Source of the DNA: Oppiella nova | Taxonomy: Eukaryota > Arthropoda > Arachnida > Sarcoptiformes > Oppiidae | Direction: 5' to 3' | Length of the DNA: 20,271 nt | NCBI GenBank assembly: GCA_905397405.1 | Contig: CAJPVJ010000814.1 | Coordinates: 1-20,271 of the forward strand | In this document: one piece after another, positions 12,401 through 20,271 of the stretch | Layout: every line of letters begins with the position of its first letter | Numbering within the stretch: position 1 is the stretch's first letter | Notes under the pieces: model-generated | Seen by the model: only the letters and a program-made list of their open reading frames with translations | What the model was told of the DNA's origin: nothing | Databases searched by the model: none | Position numbers and translations under genes: made by a program

Positions 12401-14167
12401 AAGTAAAGTGAAAAACAAATTAACCCTTAAATGGAAACATAAAACTTAAACATAAGTTGTTTGATGGATAGGAAACACCAGAATATCTAACAGAATATAA
12501 CTGAGTCTAATGTCATGAATGCTAGGTTAACAGTGGAGACAATTTGTGTGCAAAACATGTCGTGTTTTTGGATGCGAGACAAAATCGACGGCGAATACCA
12601 CACTGTCATCGATGCCATTGGCGTTCAATACATATATTAATATATTCGGCATATTTTTGCTGTGAATTCCCTCCAATAATCATAATAAACAAAACATCTA
12701 AACTTCAAACACCGATATTTGGTTCGCAAATAACTTTTCGTATGACTTGTTTTGTATGGTCTCTCTCTTAAACGGGTTGGGAGTGTGGGCTCACCATAAG
12801 ACCCAACTAAACACTACATATCATATATTCACTGCCTATGAGTTTATAAACACTAAACATCAGTGAGTTATTTGACATTTCTCTCGACTAATACATCACT
12901 AATACATCAAATATAATAATATCGTAAATGTAAGAAAATCCCACACTTTTGCACCAATTTTTGCACATAAAACCCATGACTTGTTTGTTGGAAAATAAAT
13001 TAAATACATATTCTCTCTAAAATGCCATTTGAATGCCGAGTATTACTGAATAAATTACTAGTGTTTTAAATAATAAATAATAACACGACTTAAACACTGC
13101 AAATTACCATTCATATAGGAAAAGTCATCTGTAAAATGCATGCAATGGTTATTAAATGACATTTTAGTTGAACAATTTTCTGTTATATTTATCAGTAGTT
13201 TTCATCGGCGAGTAGTGTATGAATAAAAACTTTTATACGCTTTTTAACTCATGCTTTCATGCAGTTTTCACATCGATATTCTGTACAAACAATATATTAA
13301 TTATACAAAACTCACAAAAACTGTATTATTTATAAAACTTATGTCATATGCAAGTGACGAATCAAACACACATTCAACACATATTTAATGATTAGTTTTG
13401 CTTTTCATATGATATCACAATTGTTTACAGAGTTTGTGCCAAACCTTCATAAGTATCATAAAACTCTCAATTCATGTAAAAATCAATTAGTTTATCAAAA
13501 GCACAGCAAAAATAGATCCACAAAATTAATCATTTCACTAATAATTACTACTTTTTACATACATTTCGCTATTATTTGTAGTACTATTGAGAAATCAATT
13601 TAATGGCATGTTTTCAATGAGTGATTGAATTGTAAAAACTGAACGCTATTTTCGCATTCAATTCAATATAAAATATATATTTATAAATATATTCATAATT
13701 ATTATAATTATAATAAACAACAAAAACAAACAAATAAAAAGTTTTCTCGAAATAAAAAGCAAGAAATTGAGAGTTAATTGAAAATAAAGTGTAATTAATG
13801 TGAGAAACGGCTTATAATGGACAGCATGTGCTCTCAGGAGATACTGCGCTCACCGCTGATGACAATGTCTTTGCTCGTGAGAGACAATCACTTACTTGTA
13901 GTCCAAGTGATAGAAAATCCAATCAAACACTTCTGGCTCGACATCATTGGGACTAATGGTGTGGTCGGAGAAGAGACACGAGTCGGTCGACTGGCGGTTC
14001 CGGAGGACCACCGTCTCCAAGGGGTTGTCACTCTTGGACAGACCGGACACGTCGATGGGCACCGATGTCTTCACCTGCGATGACACTCCGCTACCACTCT
14101 TTGTCGTGTCGTACGACTGCAGGAAGTGTTTGAATGAGTTGAACACCAATTCATTGGTTCCACTCAT
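1..14167 (-). CDS. PPM1F: PPM1E/PPM1F-type PP2C Ser/Thr phosphatase with giant C-terminal tail (spliced, 3' end outside window)
   Basis: Metal-dependent PPM/PP2C phosphatase of the PPM1E/PPM1F (POPX, CaMKP; FEM-2) branch; vertebrate members dephosphorylate CaM kinases and PAK. Join, minus strand: 13896-14167, 4939-5048, 4526-4740, 1-3423; phases agree at all three junctions, giving 1340 codons with no stop. The start ATG at 14167 has an in-frame TGA about ten codons upstream. PP2C motifs in order: RRKMEDRH (179-186), FDGHAG (about 210-215, metal ligands), SGST (267-270), WLGDSQA (286-292), RVNGTLAVSRAVGD (332-345), ACDGLWD (373-379, metal Asp375), SSDNIT (422-427). All expected catalytic residues are present. 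Residues 1-165 are a weakly conserved N-terminal region. From about 441 to at least 1340 lies a tail unlike known family members (human PPM1F 454 aa, PPM1E 755 aa). Family is certain; PPM1E versus PPM1F is not resolved; the first-exon link is inferred from splice phase. Confidence 0.88.
3424..4525 (-). other. PPM1 intron 3
   Basis: About 1.1 kb of AT-rich sequence between GTAAGT at 4525 and CTCCAG at 3424. It holds A/T homopolymer runs and TTAATT motifs; I see no coding exon, RNA gene or mobile element in it. Confidence 0.85.
4526..4740 (-). other. PPM1 exon 3 (start of the PP2C catalytic domain)
   Basis: 215-bp exon encoding residues 128-199, with the diagnostic NTRRKMEDRHV motif near its end. 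The acceptor (pyrimidine-rich tract then GGGCAG, AG at 4741-4742) is phase 1, matching exon 2. The donor AAA|GTAAGT at 4525 is phase 0, matching exon 4. Confidence 0.9.
4741..4938 (-). other. PPM1 intron 2
   Basis: 198-bp intron, GTCTGT donor and GGGCAG acceptor, phase 1 on both sides; the codon GGC (Gly128) is restored by splicing. Confidence 0.85.
4939..5048 (-). other. PPM1 exon 2
   Basis: 110-bp exon encoding residues 91-127 plus the first base of codon 128 (contains CPYPLAFALASIVARKLGL). Acceptor CCCATAG at 5049-5055; donor CAG|GTCTGT at 4938-4937. The frame stays open upstream of the acceptor but shows no ATG, supporting a spliced 5' exon. Reading through the donor meets a TAG at 4931-4933, so splicing is needed. 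Confidence 0.8.
5961..5982. repeat. (AATTA)n microsatellite
   Basis: Four tandem copies of the 5-bp unit AATTA plus a partial copy, inside PPM1 intron 1. Confidence 0.9.
8004..8051. repeat. Inverted repeat with 12-bp arms in PPM1 intron 1
   Basis: AACACTTTGTGT at 8004-8015 is matched by its exact reverse complement at 8040-8051, with a 24-bp loop. A second imperfect pair (7991-8000 with 8028-8036, one bulged T) interleaves with it. No function is known. Confidence 0.7.
8609..8622. repeat. Short (GA)7 microsatellite
   Basis: Seven GA dinucleotides in PPM1 intron 1, at the left edge of a GC-richer patch. Confidence 0.85.
13896..14167 (-). other. PPM1 exon 1 (coding part with start codon)
   Basis: Encodes residues 1-90 plus two bases of codon 91. 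It opens with MSGTNELVFNSFKHFLQSY and ends in VFDWIFYHLDYK, then a strong donor (CAA|GTAAGT). The split codon (phase 2) is completed exactly by the first base of the exon at 5048. An in-frame stop precedes the ATG. I do not recognise the N-terminal sequence itself, so its assignment to the phosphatase rests on strand, donor quality and phase. Confidence 0.7.
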
Positions 14168-14290
14168 TGCGAGACAAATGAACGGTCGATGCGATCAATG
14201 GACGAGTCGTTCAGCGAATGTATCGTTAAATCCAATGATTATTATATTTATGATTATATTATGAGTTATCAATTCAATGGCAATCGAGTC

Positions 14291-14338
14291 GTGAGACTCA
14301 CTGACTGTCAGTCTGTGGTCTGTGTGACAGACAGTGAG
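14291..14338. repeat. Cluster of nested short palindromes upstream of PPM1
   Basis: Within 48 bp: GTGAG-A-CTCAC (14291-14301), CTGAC-T-GTCAG (14301-14311), GTCTGT-GTG-ACAGAC (14318-14332), and an enclosing pair CTCACTG (14297-14303) with CAGTGAG (14332-14338). It lies 124-171 bp upstream of the PPM1 start codon, so it is promoter or 5'UTR. A structured element is inferred only. Confidence 0.6.
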
Positions 14339-14857
14339 CGCCGGATATGTGACTTACAAACCAAACACTTATTATTAGTTATTATTAATCGTATGATTGC
14401 TATAACGATATGATTATCAGTTGTTGTCTTTACGTATGATTCTCTCAATGAATATTAAAATAATATTTATTTTTTCGCAAACAATCGGTTAGTTTTGGTG
14501 TTATTTTAGTCGTCTATTTAGTGTTAGTTTTCAAAACCTATTCTATTAATGAATGCTTTGATTCGATGCCAGCATTCAGTCCATGAGAAATGAATATCCA
14601 CTCAAAAACACTGCACATTCGGCCGAACATATAGTACGTGCAAAGGGGGCCAACACTCACGAGCATTGAGTGCTATGGAAAATGCTATGGAAATGAATGC
14701 ATTCATTAGGCAAGCATTGGCTGTCAAACTCCCAGTCATTCAACAAAAAGTTAGTGAATGTGGAAATGAAATGAACTTTATTTTCAAATATTTATATTTT
14801 TATGGAAAATTTAATTATTGAACTAAACTCTGGACTTAGTTTATGACTATTGCTGAG

Positions 14858-14872
14858 ACACACACACACACA
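14858..14872. repeat. Short (CA)n microsatellite
   Basis: About seven CA dinucleotides in the PPM1-RPS27A intergenic region. Confidence 0.85.
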
Positions 14873-16628
14873 GTCACCATGAATGCAACTTTTAAGCCGG
14901 ATAAGTCTGTGCCGATATTTGTTGTCAGGGGATACTCCTCCCACTCCCGGAGTGGAGAAAATATTTTTCATGCGAAACCCGATTACACACAGAATTTCGG
15001 TGCAAAAAACGCTACACTTTTTGGCAATCAATCAGACAATCAATTGAATCAAATATTTGCCAAAAATGAGTCGTCGGCTAAAAATTCACACCAAATTTGA
15101 ATGAAAAAACTTTTATCGCCATTACTTCAGTGTCTATGCGCTGGACTTCGCAAACATATTGTTCGCACTGTATTTGCAGACATTATTTATGGACACAATT
15201 GCAGTGTAAGTGTACGATAGGGCGGTGCTGTCGGCAATGCATTGGAGGACCTATTGTGTAATGATAGCGCATATGAGTCATAGGCTTTTAAATTGTTTCA
15301 AAAACTTTTTTATTGAACTTTTTTCTCTACAATAAGTTTTTCATCAAATATACGATCAATTGTTTAATAACTGTTTCGCTGAATAGGAAATTACAATTCA
15401 ATTCACAATCGCAATGTTTGGCTATTATTTTTCAATGCTTTTTCACGTTTATTCACACAAATCACATTCAAACCCATTAATGCATTACAAACATACATAC
15501 AATTTTTTATTGAATACCCATTTGATACCCCTTTCCCATTACAATAACTTCGTATGAGATACCGGTTAATTGCATTAGAAAAAATATTTTGCATATAATA
15601 ACCATTAAATTGTTTTTTCCCAATCAATGGTTTTTAAGGAAATAATCATTAAATCTATGTCTGTATCGATGGGCACAGGCACTGAAAAAGTGGTCATTTA
15701 TTGCATGACACGTCCTTCACGTCTCAATTCATTAATAAACTCAAATATCGGAGACAATATTCATGTAATAATCGGTTTTTGTTTTTAAAAATTAAATAAA
15801 AAGTTATTATTTTTTGAATCATTAGATGATTAATGCATTTATGCAATCATTATAAGTGGCGATCGCATTGAAAAGCATTGAATTCGTGTTTCCAAACAGA
15901 CTATAAATCATTGAAAAAAAAACTTTTGAAATGAAAAATGAGAAAAACGATTGTTTTCTTGTATTTCTCATTGAAATAAGTGGTCAATAGTTACCTGCAA
16001 ACTATAATTACATTATTTGTAACCCGAAATTGGGTTAAAACAGACACTTGGCTTCAAGTATGACTTCATACCTAATATATTTCGAAATATTATTTATTTT
16101 ATAATTCAATCAATACTTTTTATTTCCATCTAAAATCTAGTTTTTTGTGTATACATTATTTAGGCAATCATTATATTTTATTTATACCTTTGGCCACAGA
16201 ATATAATGCAATAAAATCTCTTATAAATTACTTAATAACGCGAGTAATCCATCAAATTATTTATAGCCTGATAGGAAACACACGGGTTTTGATAGTAATG
16301 TATTAATTAATTCATACAAACATAATCTCAATACAATTATCTTTTTTCTGGTCGACTATTAAATTACTATAGTTTTCGATAATTTTAGTTTTGCTGATGA
16401 GTTGTATTCGTTTGAATCAAACCTTAATTCTTATGTATATATTCCGCAACCAAATGGCTTTTGTGAAGATATCATAATAAGAGGTATTATTTAAAAAGTC
16501 ATTAAATCTTTGAGATGTCTTAACGGAAATATTTAGTCTAATCTCAATATTGTATATTAGATATGATTATCATATGAAATGTTTTATACTATACAGCATT
16601 ATATCAGGAATGCTAAGTTATACAATAG

Positions 16629-16629
<1 letters not shown>

Positions 16630-16664
<35 letters not shown>
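16630..16664. repeat. (CT)17 / GAGA microsatellite
   Basis: An uninterrupted CT dinucleotide tract of 35 bp, the longest simple repeat in the window. Such tracts are binding platforms for GAGA-type factors in arthropods; whether this one acts that way is not shown. Confidence 0.95.
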
Positions 16665-16667
<3 letters not shown>

Positions 16668-16680
16668 ATAACCTCTACTC

Positions 16681-16690
16681 TATATAAAAG
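16681..16690 (+). promoter_or_regulatory. Candidate TATA box (TATATAAAAG)
   Basis: A consensus-quality TATA box on the plus strand, 16 bp after the (CT)17 tract. No coding sequence starts directly after it; RPS27A begins about 700 bp downstream. It could be an alternative or noncoding promoter, or chance in AT-rich DNA. Confidence 0.3.
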
Positions 16691-17249
16691 TAGTAATTAT
16701 AAAATGTGAAGTAATGGGTGTAACAAATGGATAATACAAATGAATGACTTCTTCTCCACAATCATATGCACTCTGTTTCACAAAATCACGGCATTTGTTG
16801 CTTTCAAATCAATGGCTATTATTCGACAGCATATGAGAGGCTACAGTAAAAGTTAGAGGAGAGCCCCACACGGGTTATGCAATCATTCAAATTAAATGCT
16901 TATTTTTTGTGACACATTTCAAAACTATTTGATAATTACTACAAAAGAAGTTTCCTTCTGAACACATACTGTAGCGCATAGTGTAATGTGTGTTGTATTG
17001 CAAATGTTGTTCATATAATAGTTAGACTGCGAAAAACCTGTATTAATAGTCCAGTGATTGTGTGTGAATTGAATACAAAGTGAATGAAACACAAAACTTA
17101 TGAAAAAAACTTTTTTGTAGTTCACAACCCAAACCCCATTCACAACCACCAGATGTGAGCACTTGTCGGACACCACTTCCCACACCTGTGGGTCACGTCA
17201 TTGGTGTGCGGCCCGTAAGCCATGTCTGTGTCGCCCAACCATTTCACAT

Positions 17250-17257
17250 CCCTTTCC
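17250..17257 (+). promoter_or_regulatory. RPS27A TCT initiator / 5'TOP start
   Basis: CCCTTTCC matches the YYC(+1)TTTYY TCT initiator of metazoan ribosomal protein genes, placing the probable start at C17252. An mRNA starting there begins CTTTCC, a 5'TOP sequence linked to mTOR-controlled translation. The spacing gives a 55-nt spliced 5'UTR. No convincing TATA box precedes it, as usual for this promoter class. Confidence 0.6.
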
Positions 17258-17301
17258 GCACGTATGGTATCACTGCGAGTGTGTCTCCACTCAACTAACA
17301 G

Positions 17302-17873
<572 letters not shown>

Positions 17874-17910
17874 ATGAATGATTGTTTCCATTATTTGCTA
17901 ATTAATTATT

Positions 17911-17916
17911 AATAAA
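17911..17916 (+). terminator. RPS27A poly(A) signal
   Basis: AATAAA 37 bp after the stop codon, followed by a T-rich, GT-containing stretch (GGTTTTTGTGTC) typical of the downstream element. Another AATAAA overlaps the stop codon at 17869-17874. Confidence 0.7.
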
Positions 17917-18130
17917 TGTCTGATAAATGACCGGTTTTTGTGTCTATTTTTGCTCTTTTCACACATGTTTTGATTTCTATACGCTTTCGGCGCCAAAATT
18001 GCTGACTATTTGTCACCAAAAATGGTTTATTACGAGAGAAATAGTCTTTGATTTTGGTTTTAATGGTTATGTTTACAAAAAAAAGTAAACGAATAACCGC
18101 TAAATGAATGGGTAAACAGTAGGAAAAGGC

Positions 18131-18136
18131 AAAAAA
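18131..18136 (-). terminator. Pol III terminator of tRNA-Ala
   Basis: A run of six T on the minus strand, starting four bases after the discriminator base of the tRNA. Confidence 0.9.
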
Positions 18137-18139
18137 GCG

Positions 18140-18211
18140 TGGAGATGCCGGGGATCGAACCCGGGGCCTTTCACATGCAAAGCGAACGCTCTACCACTGA
18201 GCTACATCCCC
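18140..18211 (-). tRNA. tRNA-Ala(TGC): tRNA-Ala (anticodon TGC)
   Basis: 72-nt tRNA gene, intronless, CCA not encoded. Acceptor stem GGGGATG/CATCTCC (one G-U pair) with discriminator A; D arm GCTCAGTGGTAGAGC; anticodon arm TTCGC-TTTGCAT-GTGAA with anticodon TGC; variable loop AGGCC; T arm CCGGG-TTCGATC-CCCGG. The internal promoter is intact: A box TAGCTCAGTGG and B box GGTTCGATCCC. It closely resembles animal tRNA-Ala(TGC) genes. It lies between the convergent 3' ends of RPS27A and METTL1, about 390 bp beyond the METTL1 stop and on the same strand. Confidence 0.97.
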
Positions 18212-18601
18212 AACGTGTATGAGCTGTCGTCTCATTTGGCGTATTTTTTCTTACACTCGTCCCTACAGTCTGTCAGCAAGTGTTCAAACTTTTCATAACT
18301 TGTGTTTTCGTGTGATTTTAATTAAGTTTTATTTAATTATAAATGTATTTATTGGGAATATAATTAAATAAATTTATTATCATTTAAATTAACGACAAAT
18401 ATATCTTTAATCCAATAGAAATTCGCTGTATTTTATGTGCACTTATACTGTAATCAAGTTTTTTCGGTAGACTTATGAGTAAATCATTTACTAATTACAG
18501 TAATTTAAGTCAATGTTTAGTTAGAATTGCTTTTTTAGTGTAACTTTTATTATACACTAATGCGAGCATTCATTGCCCGTAACAGTGAACTGATCCCCAA
18601 A
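18212..18601. other. METTL1 3' flank / spacer to tRNA-Ala
   Basis: 390 bp of AT-rich DNA holding the METTL1 3'UTR and the 5' flank of the tRNA gene. Apart from the poly(A) signal nothing else is seen. Confidence 0.7.
18546..18551 (-). terminator. METTL1 poly(A) signal
   Basis: AATAAA on the minus strand, 50 bp beyond the METTL1 stop codon; the downstream sequence is T-rich on that strand. Confidence 0.6.
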
Positions 18602-19402
18602 TCATTGATTCACAAAACTGTCGGCAACTCTACGATAAACGGCGACAAACTTTTGTCCGCCATTTCGGGTCACTTTCTGTCCCTCTTCTGTGGCGTCAAA
18701 GAGTTTGGGAACAATGGGATCGCTGTCTCTCTCGGACTCATCCAAGCACTCAAACAACGGGTGTCTCGTCAAGTGGTCAGTCATCCAGTCGTACAGCTGT
18801 TGGACATCAGTGGCGATATAGACGCGGCCATCGATGGCCATACAGTAGGCGTACTCCGACAGCAACTGCTGTGATATGATTCTCCACTTATGCTTCTGTC
18901 TCTTGAAGTGCGGGTCAGGGAAGAGGAAAAACATTTTAGTCAACTGTCCTTTGCTGAAGAGGTTCGGCATATACTTCATGGCATTGCTTCGCAAACAACT
19001 TATGTTTTGGTAGGCGTTTGCGCCGCCATTCTGTTGTCTTAAGGCGCGGATCCGGTCGCACACGAAGTCACACACTTTCACCCGAATCTCGATCCCCAAC
19101 ATCAATGTCTTGGGAAACATCGGAGACAATTGGATCAGTAGTCCTCCGTATCCGCACCCGATGTCCGCGAACTCCACGCCTCGACTGTCGCCCAAGTCTA
19201 CGGTTGGGTAATGTGCGGACCAATCCATGGACAACGGATCCGATGGGTACTCGAAGCAGTGGTCGGCGATTGGGTTTGAATGAGCTCTTTGTCGGTAGAA
19301 TCGCTTCTGCGGTAACGCCACGGAATCGGTGGTCGCCGTAGAGGTGAGCGACAGCTTGTGTTCGCTGCCATCGGAGTCGGATCCGTGCTCTTCGGTGTCC
19401 AT
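18602..19402 (-). CDS. METTL1: METTL1, tRNA (guanine-N7-)-methyltransferase
   Basis: SAM-dependent enzyme (TrmB/Trm8 family) that makes m7G46 in the tRNA variable loop, with WDR4 as non-catalytic partner. 266 aa from the first ATG at 19402, close to human METTL1 (276 aa); the frame extends nine codons upstream without an ATG. Landmarks: [18 protein letters not shown] (31-48), with Ser42 matching the Akt-site Ser27 of human METTL1; SAM motif [12 protein letters not shown] (78-89); acidic motif post-[10 protein letters not shown] (103-110); [11 protein letters not shown] (137-147); catalytic/tRNA-binding [18 protein letters not shown] (158-175); C-terminal TEEGQKV. The linker before the SAM motif is shorter than in human, and the Ser/Thr-rich N-terminus (1-30) is lineage-specific. 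One uninterrupted exon here, whereas the vertebrate gene has several. The partner WDR4 is not in this window. Confidence 0.97.
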   Translation of the reverse strand: MDTEEHGSDSDGSEHKLSLTSTATTDSVALPQKRFYRQRAHSNPIADHCFEYPSDPLSMDWSAHYPTVDLGDSRGVEFADIGCGYGGLLIQLSPMFPKTLMLGIEIRVKVCDFVCDRIRALRQQNGGANAYQNISCLRSNAMKYMPNLFSKGQLTKMFFLFPDPHFKRQKHKWRIISQQLLSEYAYCMAIDGRVYIATDVQQLYDWMTDHLTRHPLFECLDESERDSDPIVPKLFDATEEGQKVTRNGGQKFVAVYRRVADSFVNQ

Positions 19403-19411
19403 AATGTGGGC

Positions 19412-19439
19412 ACAAACTCTTAGACACAAACTCTTAGAC
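19412..19439. repeat. 14-bp perfect tandem duplication upstream of METTL1
   Basis: ACAAACTCTTAGAC occurs twice head-to-tail, 10-37 bp upstream of the METTL1 ATG, so within its 5'UTR or core promoter. Confidence 0.9.
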
Positions 19440-20271
19440 AGTGTCTGCGGTCATCAAATCAATGGTTTGTTTCAAAACACATGTCTTTTCCGTTCATAAA
19501 AAACATTGCATTTAAAGCGCGAATGCATTGAAAGTCAACACAAATTATGTGTAACTTTTGTGAACTTATTTTAATTCCAAGTTTCAGATGCTTTTCACAC
19601 ATTAATTCAATGTTTAAATTGATTTAGTGTCAAATGAATCAAATTTAGTCATATTGAAATAAATTGTGTGCTAACTCATGGTAATTATGATCATGATTTT
19701 GGAAAATAAAATTTTATAATAGTTTCATTGAAAAGATAATAAAATCACAGAATATGATAACGGCCTTATAAAATGTTCTTTGTATTCTTAATACTATGAA
19801 CAAGGTAGTGTTAAATATATTTATATTAAATTGTGTAATTATTCTTGAATTGTGACCCAATAATGAAATGACAAATGTATTTCCAGACTATAATCCAATT
19901 AATGAAAACTTTATCAAATTATAACAAAATTCCTACTTTTGGTAATTGCATTAAAATGTGTGAAAAGTTAATTAAACTGAATTTATAAAATAACTCATAA
20001 AATACAAATATCTATAGACTGGATCTCATCTGAAAATTAATACCAAACTAATGATTAATCCCTAAAAAACAAGTAATTCATCAACAGATCCGATGTGAAG
20101 ACAATCATTGACTTGAACACGAATTGTGAGTCGTTTTTGATGTTTGACTCGTGTTTTGAAAAATGCCTTCAATTTTGAAAGTGTTGTCAATATTTGAGTG
20201 AAAAACTAATCAATCGTTGACTCAATTGAAGCGCTCTTCGGGTGATAATCACTTGCCATCCGAAGACATGT
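19440..20271. other. Region upstream of METTL1
   Basis: AT-rich, presumably the METTL1 promoter and flank. No gene is recognised until the last 40 bp, where composition becomes GC-richer and a plus-strand frame is open; that may be the edge of an exon of the next gene. Confidence 0.5.

Larger units (their letters stand above)
5049..13895 (-). other. PPM1 intron 1 (long)
   Basis: Inferred 8.85-kb first intron from GTAAGT at 13895 to CCCATAG at 5049. The sequence is very AT-rich with short tandem repeats and many chance frames; none of these looks like a known protein. A slightly GC-richer patch lies at about 8560-8870, an inverted repeat at 7991-8051 and a small motif cluster near 9960-10010. 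No tRNA, rRNA or intact transposon was recognised. If exon 1 belongs to another gene, part of this stretch is intergenic. Confidence 0.65.
14168..17249. other. Divergent intergenic region between PPM1 and RPS27A
   Basis: About 3 kb between the start codon of the minus-strand phosphatase and the RPS27A initiator on the plus strand. It should hold the PPM1 5'UTR and both promoters. AT-rich, with a palindrome cluster at 14291-14338, a CA repeat at 14858-14872, an unassigned 85-codon frame at 14843-15100, and a (CT)n-plus-TATA pair at 16630-16690. No recognisable gene. Confidence 0.7.

Noticed and set aside
7400-12800. Mobile element or miRNA precursor in the long intron
   Set aside because: No terminal inverted repeats with target duplications, transposase or reverse transcriptase frames, and no hairpin of precursor length or known miRNA seed was found by eye.
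19018-19427. Frames on both strands overlapping METTL1
   Set aside because: Arg/Ser-rich shadow frames of the GC-richer METTL1 coding region; METTL1 itself explains the sequence.
19403-19429. N-terminal extension of METTL1 by nine codons
   Set aside because: The extension would start at TTG; the first in-frame ATG is at 19402, and the extra codons come from the 14-bp duplication region.

Overview
The window is nuclear DNA of an animal, most likely an arthropod; a mite or other arachnid is a guess. GC-richer coding exons with GT/AG introns sit in very AT-rich noncoding DNA, with a Pol III tRNA gene and AATAAA poly(A) signals. The proteins read best against metazoan families: PPM1E/F phosphatase, the ubiquitin-eS31 fusion and METTL1. 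I see no operons, integrated virus, CRISPR array or intact transposon.

Layout. (1) Positions 1-14167, minus strand: a PPM1E/PPM1F-type PP2C Ser/Thr phosphatase in four phase-matched exons (13896-14167, 4939-5048, 4526-4740, 1-3423). The introns are about 8.85 kb, 198 bp and 1.1 kb. The last exon is open for 1141 codons to the window edge, so the protein is at least 1340 aa. After a complete catalytic domain it carries a tail of about 900 aa: a long acidic, Ser/Asn-rich part with diverged internal repeats, then a basic Thr/Ala/Pro/Ser-rich part. Known PPM1F proteins end soon after the catalytic domain, so this tail is the main novelty. (2) 14168-17249: a 3 kb divergent intergenic region with a palindrome cluster near the phosphatase start, a (CT)n tract followed by a TATA box, and no recognisable gene. 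(3) 17250-17916, plus strand: the ubiquitin-ribosomal protein S27a (eS31) fusion, with a TCT initiator/5'TOP signal, a 96-bp 5'UTR intron, an intact 156-codon CDS and a poly(A) signal. (4) 18131-18211, minus strand: tRNA-Ala(TGC) with A and B boxes and a T6 terminator. (5) 18546-19439, minus strand: intronless METTL1, the tRNA m7G46 methyltransferase. (6) 19440-20271: AT-rich sequence with a possible exon edge at the extreme right.

The genes are unrelated housekeeping and signalling loci. RPS27A, tRNA-Ala and METTL1 all serve translation, and METTL1 acts on tRNAs including Ala isoacceptors in human cells, but their adjacency is most simply coincidence. All gene structures were read by eye; splice sites rest on consensus sequence and reading-phase agreement, not on transcripts.
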